Below the pieces are notes generated by a model. It saw only the letters and a program-made list of their open reading frames with translations, had not been told where the DNA came from and made no database searches. 64,000 nt of DNA from Argentina anserina (Eukaryota; Streptophyta; Magnoliopsida; Rosales; Rosaceae). Shown here piece by piece: positions 28,693-37,588 of this stretch; position 1 is the stretch's first letter, and each line of letters begins with the position of its first letter. Where the stretch lies: positions 992,001 through 1,056,000 of the forward strand of contig NC_065877.1 of assembly GCF_933775445.1 (NCBI RefSeq). The letters are read 5' to 3'. Made by a program: the position numbers and the translations under genes.

Positions 28693-29060
28693 GAAGCACC
28701 AAAACGACATCGTAGAGTTTCTCCTAAATGATGTCGTTTTAGCCGAGGAGCAGACCTTGACGTCAAACATAAGTTTCCTATAAATCTTAGGTTTATTTTT
28801 CCTTACCTACATATATCTATCTTATAAAGCTAGTACTCAATTAACACTAAATTACGAACCGACGGAAATATCATTTTATCATCCGTTTGTCACAAATAAA
28901 CATAAAGACTATAATGTAAAAAACAAAATAAATAAAACTAAGCGATAAATGTAAAAAAGAAAGTTAGGTAATGAGCAGTGGGTAGTGGATAGTGGGAAGT
29001 TAGGATCAAAATAACTTCCGTGAAAATATTCACTGGTAAAAGGCTAATATGTTTAATATA
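28693..29060. other. AT-rich spacer
   Basis: No gene or clear structure seen between the GPI8 promoter and the MITE. Confidence 0.4.
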
Positions 29061-29460
29061 AGGGTGGTGTTATTGACAGACCCATATTTACTATTAACAC
29101 ACCCTTCATGATTTTTTATCAATTTCCCAAATCACCCTCCAACTTTCAGTTTCCTTTGTTTTTATCTTGGTAAGTCGATCAATCTCTAAGAACATGATGA
29201 GAGTGAAGCTTAGATAAAATGCCAAGCTACCCTCCTTCTCGTCGGTGGTGTTGTGGTGGTGGCAGGCAGGCAGCGTCACCGCTGGTTCCTTCAAGGGCGA
29301 GAGCTTCCAGCGCCGGCACAACAACTTGGTGAGGTCGGCGGATAAGTCGAGGTCGTCGTTGATGGTGAAAGAGAGTTTGAGGGGAGAGGGGAAGGCAGTT
29401 GTAAAAAAGGAGGATAGTTTGGGAAATTTGTAGAAAGGGGTGTGTTAATAACACCACCCT
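29061..29460. mobile_element. 400-bp MITE-like inverted-repeat element
   Basis: The left end AGGGTGGTGTTATTGACAGA and the right end read on the other strand, AGGGTGGTGTTATTAACACA, are near-identical terminal inverted repeats that continue for about 25 bp. AATATA lies immediately outside both ends (29055-29060 and 29461-29466) and may be part of a target-site duplication. The GC-richer interior opens short frames on both strands that I do not recognise, and no transposase is encoded. Confidence 0.8.
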
Positions 29461-29551
29461 AATATAATTATGTTTCAATAAAGAGTTAAAGACTTCTAAT
29501 CTCAATAAGTTTGTAGAACTAGCAAATAGGATTTACTCAAACACTAGGGCC

Positions 29552-29559
29552 TATATAAA
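29552..29559 (+). promoter_or_regulatory. TATA box of the polygalacturonase remnant
   Basis: TATATAAA, 32 bp before the ATG at 29591. A well-placed TATA box, although the coding region behind it is broken. Confidence 0.6.
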
Positions 29560-29590
29560 GGCACCTTTGATATAGTTGTATTAGGTATTC

Positions 29591-30240
29591 ATGGACTCAA
29601 AACCTTCAATTATGTCTCCTGTTGTTATGATTGTTATTCTGGGATTACTATTGCTACAATCGGCAGAATGCAGAAAAGGGAAGCAGATTGAGGATATTGT
29701 TCCATACTCTGCGATTGCGTGCCGGAAACACAAAGCTCTTTTAACCGATTTTGGGGCCGTTAGTGATGGAAAACATCTAGCACAAAGGTCTTCAAGACTT
29801 CAAAGATGCAGTAGCTCATTAAGCCAGTATGCATCCGATGGGGGAGCACACTCCCAGGGAAATGGCTCACATGGAGCTTCAACCTCACTAGCCACTTTAC
29901 CCTTTTCCTTCATAAGGGTGCAGTTATTAATCTAGGCTCTCAGGATGAGTCCGAGTGGCCTGTTGTTGCGCCACTGCCTTCATAGTTCATACGGACAAGA
30001 CATGCCCCGGCCCTGGTGGAAGCTAGGTTTAATAAGCAGTCTCATCTTTGGAACAAAACTTACCGATGGACGTCGTACTTTCCGGTAACAACGGCACCGT
30101 TGACGTACGGACAGGGAGGTCCACAAGGGTCTTTTGAATGGGACCCGACCACATATACATGGTTGAGATTATGTACTCTAGTCAGATCCAAATCTCCAAT
30201 CTCAGAGTTGTGTTTGAGGTACCGTCATGTACAAGTTTTA
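29591..30240 (+). pseudogene. Polygalacturonase (glycoside hydrolase 28) pseudogene, N-terminal part
   Basis: The first 60 residues look intact: a signal peptide (VVMIVILGLLLLQSAEC), then SAIACRKHKALLTDFGAVSD, the usual beginning of plant GH28 pectin-degrading enzymes. From about 29780 the frame breaks. Pieces in changing frames read KWLTGSFNL-like, TLFLHKGAVI, GSQDESEWPVVAPLPS and SLIFGTNLTDVVVTGNNGT, all in the right order for this family, then DGQGG near 30110. Multiple indels and stops, and the absence of the catalytic region (the NTD...DD and G-H-G motifs), make it a truncated pseudogene. No introns are evident in the retained part. Confidence 0.85.
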
Positions 30241-30906
30241 ACAATAATGTAGCATGAATGCCAAATAAGCTAATGGCTTCTAAGGTATTTCTAATTGCTA
30301 CAATACATGTACCAAAAGCATGCATCGTCAGAAAAGATTGGTAAATAGATATAAGAATCCCAGGTTCCCAGCACGTACATGTACATACCATACGTGTTAC
30401 GTATTAATCCTCTTGTCATAGCTATGAAGTGTATTGATTAGATTAAAGTAAATTTGTGCAAATCAATAGCTAGATATGTTATCAAAATCTCTGTTGTGAA
30501 CAACTCATACTATATGTAGGCATTTGAGCAAAGAATCAACCTCAAGAATTAGTTCTCCAACAGTACTCATCTTAAAAATAGTTGAAAGACGTACAGAAAT
30601 CGTCGCAAACATGTTGCATGTGTTAGTTAGTTCGTACACACGTGCATAACACAAACACAGCATTAATACAATGCAACAATATATACATTTGGATAATTAT
30701 CACTTATCCTTGATTTTTTTTTCGCCTATTATTTAGTTTCTGTTAATTTAAGAGACATTTGTTAAGAAGAAAATATCAAATAAGAAAAATAACAAAAAAA
30801 ATTGTTTCTATTTGGTTGTATGCTACTGAAATTTGCAATAATGTTTTCTAACTAATTTGTTTAATAATGTAAGAGCTTGCGAAAAATTAGGACCGTGGTT
30901 TCAATT
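30241..30906. repeat. 3' flank of F-box gene 1, duplicated at 40310-40703
   Basis: Segments such as ACAAGTTTTAACAAT, TAGCATGAATGCCAA and TTGCATGTGTTAGTTAGTTC occur here and in 40310-40700 in the same order, next to the same end of a related F-box gene. The duplication therefore included the gene's 3' flank. No gene inside. Confidence 0.75.
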
Positions 30907-32163
30907 TCACAGAGGGCCTCCAAATGTTTTGACACGGGTCTGGCGGTCAAGTAAGACTAGAGTTTCTTCAAAAGGCTCCACAAGTAAGTATTCCGAGAAC
31001 CTGCCCACTACTGGAAAACTAACCATGTCCACGCTAACGGGACTCAACAATTTCTGCTTGTATCTCATCGTAACTTTTTTAGTATTGTGATCAAACGAGT
31101 CACTACGTCTGATTTTGATCACAACATCACCATTGTTTCTACACCCAAGCCTTTTAAAGGATGTTGGCACTGATTTAACCGTCACCAATTTAGTCCAAGA
31201 TTCGACCACACCGTACTCCATCATTAACCACATGTCAACACCCTCCTCTGAATATACATCCCACTGCAGAGTTGCTAAGCAGTTCCCGTATCTTGAAATT
31301 ACCATGGTGCGTTTATTCCTCATGACTTCAGGAATCATTATCTCACCAAATACTTCATTTGACATATCAAAGGAAACGATGGGTCCGTCACCCTCCTTCT
31401 CCTGGTGATGCACCCAATGAACAGCACCACGAACAAAGATGGGAGCATGGCGCCACGTGGGATCAAAGTCGTCTACGGGAGGAAGAACACTAAGACCCCT
31501 CCAGCAGGGTCGCTTTAGAGACCAAATATCGTATGAGGTATTCCCTTGTGTAATTACAATTCTCAAAACTTTATAATCATCGGTCCGCAAATCATAACCA
31601 AAGCCATATGAAATCCTCCTATCAACCTCACGACGGCTTTTATCAATTAGCCGGGGCAGCCTCACAAACTTTCTAATGCAAGGGTTCCAAAGCAAGGCGG
31701 TAGAGTTGGATAGATTAAGGACCCTATGAGAAGCGAGAAACACTAGGCCGTTGCAAGTCTGGATCTCATCATATGGTGTGATTTTTAATCTGTCCTTTGC
31801 GGATCTTGCATGCAATTTGTTATAAGATTCAAATGGATGAGTTAGCTGCTTGTAGTAACTTCTATACACGGGAAATGTAGGTTCATCTGTACGCAAAGAG
31901 AAAAGATGGCGATCGTGAGAAACATCTTTCCCTGGTATTTTGGGGGAGACGATCACCTTTGTCAGCAGAAGGTTTTGATCTTGGTTGTTGCGGGCACGGT
32001 GGGCGTGAATGAATGCAGAGGTTTTGACCAGCGAGTTCCATGACTTGCAAACTGCTGTTAGTTTTACTAAAGGTTTGAGGGGAAGCCTCATAAAGATTTC
32101 TTGGAGGATTTCATCAGGAAGCTGGGAACGACGTACGCCTAAGTCTAATCTTTTCGAGTTCAT
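30907..32163 (-). CDS. F-box protein with F-box-associated domain (F-box gene 1)
   Basis: An intronless gene for 418 residues. The F-box is at about residues 13-57 (QLPDEILQEIFMRLPLKPLV, VCKSWNSLVKTSAF), which binds SKP1 in SCF ubiquitin ligases. The rest is an F-box-associated beta-propeller-like domain: CNGLVFLASHRVL, ALLWNPCIRKFVRLPRL, YGFGYDLRTDDYKVLRIV, YDIWSLKRPCWRGLSVLP, GAVHWVHHQ, IVSFDMSNEVFGEIMIPE and VDMWLMMEYGVVESWTKL. This domain would select the substrate, which is unknown. It is a close paralogue of the 41945-40704 gene. The C-termini differ (here LLDRQTRVKTFGGPL). Transcription is likely from the TATA box at 32204-32211, so the leader would be short. Confidence 0.93.
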   Translation of the reverse strand: MNSKRLDLGVRRSQLPDEILQEIFMRLPLKPLVKLTAVCKSWNSLVKTSAFIHAHRARNNQDQNLLLTKVIVSPKIPGKDVSHDRHLFSLRTDEPTFPVYRSYYKQLTHPFESYNKLHARSAKDRLKITPYDEIQTCNGLVFLASHRVLNLSNSTALLWNPCIRKFVRLPRLIDKSRREVDRRISYGFGYDLRTDDYKVLRIVITQGNTSYDIWSLKRPCWRGLSVLPPVDDFDPTWRHAPIFVRGAVHWVHHQEKEGDGPIVSFDMSNEVFGEIMIPEVMRNKRTMVISRYGNCLATLQWDVYSEEGVDMWLMMEYGVVESWTKLVTVKSVPTSFKRLGCRNNGDVVIKIRRSDSFDHNTKKVTMRYKQKLLSPVSVDMVSFPVVGRFSEYLLVEPFEETLVLLDRQTRVKTFGGPL

Positions 32164-32203
32164 AACGCCCTAATTAATGTCCTACGGTTATGAATTCGCC
32201 TGC

Positions 32204-32211
32204 TATTTATA
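32204..32211 (-). promoter_or_regulatory. TATA box of F-box gene 1
   Basis: Minus-strand TATAAATA, 41 bp before the ATG. The same box at the same distance is found in the paralogue (41986-41993). Confidence 0.6.
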
Positions 32212-32359
32212 TGCTGTGTTTAACTGTTTAAGATCGAATACGTACCTAGCTAGGACATGCAGTTGTTTTCAGTTTTCCTAATCCTTTACTGAAAGGGAAA
32301 TACAATCCTTAATTACATAGGATAGATTATGACATCGTCATACCTAGTCATGAGCCAGA

Positions 32360-32890
32360 ACAACAGATGTCTATTTCCAACAACACTAAATTATCTAACT
32401 ATAGAAGCTGCATATATTCAGCTCTACCCAGCCGCGAATTAGCAGGCTCTTAGCTTTTCTATCAAAACTAGAAAATGAGTAAAACCAATTCACATGAAGC
32501 ATATCTTCCAACTTCTGTTCTTTTGCATTGGCATTGTTGATAGTGCACAAATTAATCAAGTAAACATGAACTTGAATACAAACAGACAATCATGAACCGA
32601 AAACTAAGACCTTAAAAGCTTCAGATGAACCAAAATTTACATCTTCTACAATCAAAGCAAGCAACTTTGACAAGGGTATCATTCACATCCAAATGTAAAA
32701 CATGGGCATCACTATTTTTACACAGAGAAGTAAATACGTATACAGATTGATCAGATCGAGTAATTTGAAGCCCGAGATTACCAGAAGCGAGAGGTGCAGA
32801 CAAGAACAGCCCAATTATTGGTGTGCGTAGTGGTCTCACACAATAAGACGAAGAAGGAGACCCAAATGCGTACACATTGATCGAATGGTA
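32360..32890 (-). pseudogene. Fragment of GPI8 exon 1 and intron 1
   Basis: This stretch matches 27860-28410 with substitutions and small indels. The exon-1 part at about 32780-32890 contains ACCAGAAGCGAGAGGTGCAG and CAAGAACAGCCCAATT as in the true gene. The start codon region is missing, and an insertion of CACACAATAAGAC-like sequence breaks the frame. It lies upstream of F-box gene 1 in the same orientation as GPI8. Confidence 0.85.
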
Positions 32891-33004
32891 ATTGCTTCTA
32901 TAGGACCAATTTATGTTAGTTAGGCAAAAATAAAAGCTTCAATACAAAATGATCGAATGGCTTAACCTTTCTTTTTATATCTCGGACTCTCAATGGCCGG
33001 TTCA

Positions 33005-33008
<4 letters not shown>

Positions 33009-33053
<45 letters not shown>
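33009..33053. repeat. (CT)n microsatellite
   Basis: About 22 uninterrupted CT units. Confidence 0.95.
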
Positions 33054-33055
<2 letters not shown>

Positions 33056-34150
33056 GTTGTTTGGTCTGAAGCTCAAGAACCCTAGCTGTCAATTGAGAAA
33101 AAAACTCAAGAAGGTGCCATAACGTCAAAGATTTGTGTCATCAATTTCTGATTGAACTCGTTAAACCCCATTAAAATAAAAGCCGCAAGTACGTGATTGA
33201 TCCCTAGCTAGCTTGTCTTTCTTTTCCTATGAACAAATGAAACTCCTGGCCTGCCGCATGCCTTTGCAATTGGATTCCAAACTCGTGAAACACAAAGAGT
33301 ACTGAAGGAGAGAGGGGGCACCAAGCAAGAGAGCAATCCGAGCCATGCTTAATTTCTTATGCAAGGATATTCCCTAAGGCAAAAAAAAAAAAAGCTTGTC
33401 TTTCTTTGAACTGCACAAAATCAACAAGTTAGACATGCACAAAGTTTGAATGTTGGGAAGTCGAGGATCGAAGCTGATCTGAAGATTTACACTATATTCT
33501 TTGACCTGGGGAATTTATAAACCAAGGGAGTGGTCTGGTTCTTCAGATCGAGGAGTGTCCATGGCTAGAAACCAGAGTTCAGAGGGAAAAGTCCAAAACA
33601 GCCCTGGAAACCAATAGAGGGCGTCGAATGGCGGGAAAAATATCATTTCGCTCAGGACGCCACGTCATGATGTATTTTCTTTTTTACTTTTGTAATTACA
33701 TTGCAAAATTACTTACTCAATTGGTTTTACACGATCTTGGCTCTTGATTAAAAAGAGAGTATGGTCCTAATTGCAAGTTTGCAACCTCGTACCGGGTACC
33801 TCTCCATCTTGGTTAGTGGTCTTTTCAAAAACATAATTTTTTGTATGCGATCATTAGATTTGACTCATTTGAAAAGTAGAAAAATAGTCAATCTTTACAC
33901 TAAGGAAATCGATATAACACAACATTATTAACTATTAAGGAGACAAAAATATAGTTTACTAAACCAGTTATTGACCATTCCGAATGTTGTCAAAAGTAAC
34001 TATTGGTCAGCAGCTCACCAATTGTCAAGGACTTGTTAACTTGAGAAACCCTCCATTTCATTATTTACCCCCTTTTTTTTCTTGGGTAATTTTGGTGGTT
34101 CCCCTATTTGAACTTCGTGACCCCAAGTTCCCTGGAACACAGCACAAAAC
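33054..34150. other. Spacer without recognisable genes
   Basis: No coding, RNA or repeat feature I can support. An A-run lies near 33381-33394. Confidence 0.4.
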
Positions 34151-34196
34151 CCCACTCTGAAGAGGCAGCAATCCCTAAAAATTCCTGATGGACCAA

Positions 34197-34260
34197 GAAA
34201 TGGGCAGCTACGGTGACGGTGACGGAGACGGAGACGGAGACGACGACGGCGGCGAGTAGC
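34197..34260. repeat. GACGGN short tandem repeat
   Basis: Irregular GACGGT/GACGGA/GACGAC units near the likely 5' leader of the 35021 F-box gene. Confidence 0.8.
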
Positions 34261-34529
34261 TGAACGACGTCGTCAGTTGTTTATGCATATAACCTCTTCG
34301 ACAAATTGCGCAACTAAAAACAGAAATACTTGGCAGGCAAGGTATGATTAAATAGCCTTCTTTCTCTCTATTTCTCACTCCCTCCCTTACTCTATATCAT
34401 TCCTCGCTTCCTAATTCTCCTTACGTCTCTGTCCCCGGTTCTTGCTTCAAGAACCAAACCATTTGCAGAGCCAAGACTCCATCTTTCTGCAACCTCTAAC
34501 TCTCTCAGCCATCTCTTCTCTGTGACTCT

Positions 34530-35009
34530 GTAAGTCTCTCTCTCTCTCTCTCTCCCTCCCTTATCTATTGTTTCTATTTTACTATGTTCTTTATGTGTAC
34601 CTCTGTTCTATTCTTGTTAAATCTTGATGTGGGCCTATTGTATTCTGTAATGCTTATAAGTTTTGTAGAATCAAGATTTTCCTTTCTTGTGCTGTGTAGA
34701 TTAATGGGTGATTCCTTTAGAACTGGGTTGAAGATTGTGTCTTTTTTGTGCTAGTCCATGATTTTTAATTGTAAATTGTTAAAGATTGAAAAGTTTCAAT
34801 GGAAAAACAACCTAAAGATAGCTATGTTCTTGTTGATGACTCTGTTTGATTATGATGTGAGCCTTTTGAGTTCTGTGATGGCTTGTCAATTTTGTGGAAT
34901 CCAGATTTGTTTTTTTTTTGTGCTCTGTAGATAAAGGTTCCTTTAAAACTGGGTTGAGGTCTGTTTCTTTTTTGTGCTAGTGTATATTTTTAATTGTAAA
35001 TTTTCACAG
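34530..35009 (+). other. Leader intron of the 35021 F-box gene
   Basis: Donor CTCT/GTAAGT at 34530 and acceptor TTTTCACAG ending 35009, only 11 nt before the start codon. The upstream leader exon (CT-rich, about 34440-34529) fits a plant 5' UTR. The intron carries most of the tandem duplication described for 34585-35050. Confidence 0.7.
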
Positions 35010-35050
35010 ATACTGTTCAAATGGATAAAGAACCTGAAGCTAGCAAACCA
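34585..35050 (+). repeat. Tandem duplication of about 222 bp across the intron end and start codon
   Basis: Copy 1 (about 34585-34830) and copy 2 (about 34808-35050) share CTATGTTCTT, CTTTAGAACTGGGTTGA / CTTTAAAACTGGGTTGA, CTTTTTTGTGCTAGT and TTTTTAATTGTAAATT in order. The true start codon at 35021 (MDKEPEAS) has a counterpart at 34799 (MEKQPKDS), which runs only 17 codons to a stop. The acceptor TTCACAG is altered to TTAAAG in copy 1. Confidence 0.85.
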
Positions 35051-36523
35051 GAAAGAGAAGATGGCCCGAAAGATGCAGATTCAACAGCAGTACGATCAAA
35101 GATATCTTTCAGAATCAAGAGAAGGTTAAGTGTGAGGAAATATAATGCTTTGGAAGGTCCATTTCAGTTGGGGCAGCAGCCACCAGTTCAGGCCAAAGCT
35201 AATGTGGAACTTCAGCTACTCAAAGCACTTGAAAAGGGTAGAAAGATTTCTGAAAGTATTATAAAGCAACAGGTCCACAAAGCTATAAATATTGGGAGAA
35301 GTATCTCTCAAAGGATCAAGCCCGAAGTGCCTGATGATATAAAGCTGGATATTTTCTCAAGGTTGCCTATTAACCGCTATTTCCAAATCAAATGTCTGTC
35401 CAAATTCTTCAACCAACATCTGTCAGAGTCCAAAGGAATGAAGGGTCGCTCCTTGTTGGCTGTTGTGGTCGAATCAGATGGTCGAAAGTCAAATGAGTTG
35501 TTGGGTGTCGAATCAGCTTCGAGTTGGTATAAGCTCAGAAGTTGTGGATTTCAGTTGTTTGAGGTAGTTGGAGCATGCAAAGGTCTGTTATGCATGTACA
35601 CTAGAGATGTAAGGGGAGCATTTCACTACTTCTTGTTTAACCCTGTTACTGGGGAGAGGCTGATACTTCCTCACCCGCTGCCGGAGAGTAGGATTGTAAT
35701 GCATGGATTTGGTGAGGCAGGAGGAGTTTTGAAGTTAGCTGTATTCAGTGAAATTGAGCAAGCAGTACTCACCATTGGGACAGCCGATTGGGTGGGTGCG
35801 CAGAGAAGGCAGAGATCAGTACTACACCAATATCAACATAACTTCAGAAACAGCGATATGGTGCTCCTGAATGGTGCGCTGCACTGGTTAAGCAGCACCG
35901 GCATCCTGCAGTTCGATTTGAATAAATTGACGTTGGAAGAAATAAGAATTCCCAACTTTGTTCTACAGGATCACAATGACATGGCTGTGGCTGTTGGGAA
36001 GTTACGAGGAAGATTTTGCGTGCTAGTGAGGTGTGAATTAGATCAGAAGATTTACTGGGTTGAAAATAGTGGAGATGTGGTGACCTGGGAGTTAATGGGG
36101 ACTGTAGAAGGGTTCCGCGCCACAATTCACACTCGGATACTCGGGCACAAGTTACATGGCAATGAGGAGGAAACCTTGGCTGTTGTTGATGATGGTGTGG
36201 TTTGCTTCTGCCATACTAATATTAGGTGCAGTCCTCTAGGCATACAGAATGCTTCTAGCGCTTTTAGCCTGGAACCTACCTCATTTTCGCTGAAGGAGTT
36301 GGGAATACATGCAGTGGACCACCACTTGATGGCTGAAGATGTGGCTGAAGATGATAAAGAGGATTGGATGGCTGAAGAAGAGGAAGAGCAAGCTGAAGGG
36401 TTTGATGACATTATGGACGGAATATTTGAAGAGGAGAATGCTGCAGAATATCAAGATGACGAGGTTTCATCCGAAGACTCTTCATCGGACTCCGATGATG
36501 ATGACAATTTTATAGAGTTTTGA
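35021..36523 (+). CDS. F-box-like protein with basic N-terminus and acidic tail
   Basis: A single coding exon for 500 residues. Residues 1-100 are charged and helical (basic KISFRIKRRLSVRKYN; ELQLLKALEKGRKISESIIK). The F-box follows at about 103-140 (VPDDIKLDIFSRLPINRYFQ, IKCLSKFFNQHL). Then comes an F-box-associated region: ACKGLLCMYTRD, FLFNPVTGERLILPHPLP, VLLNGALHWLSSTGILQFDL, and then ENSGDVVTWELMGTV. The last 60 residues are strongly acidic (EDWMAEEEEEQAEGFDDIMD and SSEDSSSDSDDDDNFIEF). The substrate is unknown. The acidic tail and long N-terminal extension are unusual for this family. A leader intron and a duplicated start region precede it. Degenerate relatives lie near 49.5-50.7 kb. 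Confidence 0.9.
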   Translation: MDKEPEASKPEREDGPKDADSTAVRSKISFRIKRRLSVRKYNALEGPFQLGQQPPVQAKANVELQLLKALEKGRKISESIIKQQVHKAINIGRSISQRIKPEVPDDIKLDIFSRLPINRYFQIKCLSKFFNQHLSESKGMKGRSLLAVVVESDGRKSNELLGVESASSWYKLRSCGFQLFEVVGACKGLLCMYTRDVRGAFHYFLFNPVTGERLILPHPLPESRIVMHGFGEAGGVLKLAVFSEIEQAVLTIGTADWVGAQRRQRSVLHQYQHNFRNSDMVLLNGALHWLSSTGILQFDLNKLTLEEIRIPNFVLQDHNDMAVAVGKLRGRFCVLVRCELDQKIYWVENSGDVVTWELMGTVEGFRATIHTRILGHKLHGNEEETLAVVDDGVVCFCHTNIRCSPLGIQNASSAFSLEPTSFSLKELGIHAVDHHLMAEDVAEDDKEDWMAEEEEEQAEGFDDIMDGIFEEENAAEYQDDEVSSEDSSSDSDDDDNFIEF

Positions 36524-36539
36524 TGGTTGAATTAGTTTA

Positions 36540-37027
36540 CTCTGTAACTGTTGCTTTACAAAGATACATCAGTTTACTGTGAATTGGTTTTGCTGGGGAA
36601 CGTTGTAGTCTTTTCGACTTTGTACAATGTCAAACGTTGTTCAGTTTAGAAAAAGCTTGGAACTTGGATTTGTTTTATCAAATGGATTCACACGTTGATT
36701 TCTTGAGACTTCTTATTACACATTCTATCCACATCTAAATATAAAATAGAACCTTTTTTGTGCTGTATTGCTTACCAGATGATGAATAATGATTGCTTGA
36801 GCAAGATGACTGTACTGAATATCATTGATAGGTTATGTTTCTGTAGTGATATATATTACTTTGCTTACTTTGGTATACATGAGTTACTTGTGATCTTTTT
36901 GAACTGTGGACAATTGGTGGATTTCTGTGTTTTAATTCGATTGAGAGGATATACTAAATTGGTTGATCTGCTACATATCATAAGCAGAACTGTACGTACT
37001 GATACAGTGTGACCTCATCAGTGTGAT
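36540..37027 (+). repeat. Segmental duplication partner of 53560-54128
   Basis: The 3' flank of the 35021 gene and the following spacer match 53560-54128 in order: GACTTTGTACAAT, TTCAGTTTAGAAAAAGCTTG, GCTTGAGCAAGATGA, GGATTTCTG and TTGGTTGATCTGCTAC. This duplication leads into the F-box pseudogene at 37028. No gene inside. Confidence 0.8.
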
Positions 37028-37281
37028 ATGAGTCGACAAGAGAAAAAGAAGCTAGGAGAAGATATTAATTGGCAAATGATGTTCATGCTGCATTGACTTG
37101 TGATGACATCCTAAATGAGAGTCTACTTCGGTTTCCAGAGAAATTTGCTTTCAGATTGATACTCGTCTCAAAGAGGTGGCTTCGTGCAATATGTAGCTCT
37201 ACGTTTCTATCCGATTATCAAGCTAGATGGAGAATGAACTTTCATCTTCTGGTTTCCTTGTCTGCAACCATGACCAATTAA
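37028..37281 (+). pseudogene. Truncated F-box gene related to 54129
   Basis: The ATG (MSRQEKKK) matches the start of the 54129 gene. A frame break follows within about 45 bp. In the next frame, DVHAALTCDDILNESLLRFP, FRLILVSKRWLRAICSS and SDYQARWRMNFHLL reproduce its F-box with few changes. Similarity stops at a termination codon at about 37281, where the substrate-binding domain should begin. Confidence 0.88.
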
Positions 37282-37568
37282 AGAAACCATTCAGTAGATT
37301 ATCGAGGTTATGAAGAGACGGTTGAAAATTTGAGATTCAAGCGAACAATGTATGACTGAACTGCTGAAATATGTTCACTCCTGCACTCGATTCAAATCAA
37401 TTATGTTATCTGAGATTCAAGTGAACTGAGCTTATAAACAGAAGAACTCATCACCCCAGCTATGTGGAAAGCTAAAACTCTTGGTTCTAAAATCGGTTGT
37501 ACCCTTCTCTCTTTGACTGACCACATCATATCGTAAGGTCAAAACTGACATTTCGGTCCTCTTTCTGC
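37282..37568. other. Spacer
   Basis: No gene supported. A frame ATG-TGG-AAA-GCT near 37461 could in principle be a first exon of the METTL-like gene (ending before GTTCTA), but its donor is weak. Confidence 0.3.
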
Positions 37569-37575
37569 TATAAAA
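37569..37575 (+). promoter_or_regulatory. TATA box of the METTL-like locus
   Basis: TATAAAA about 60 bp before the first recognisable coding exon. It would start transcription near 37600, too close to allow another upstream coding exon. Confidence 0.5.
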
Positions 37576-37588
37576 CCTCAATTGTTAA

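Noticed and set aside
29245..29505. Short frames on both strands inside the MITE
   Set aside because: They overlap each other and show no family features.
33001..33060. Possible regulatory CT array
   Set aside because: Plain microsatellite; the 'RERERE' frame across it is an artefact.
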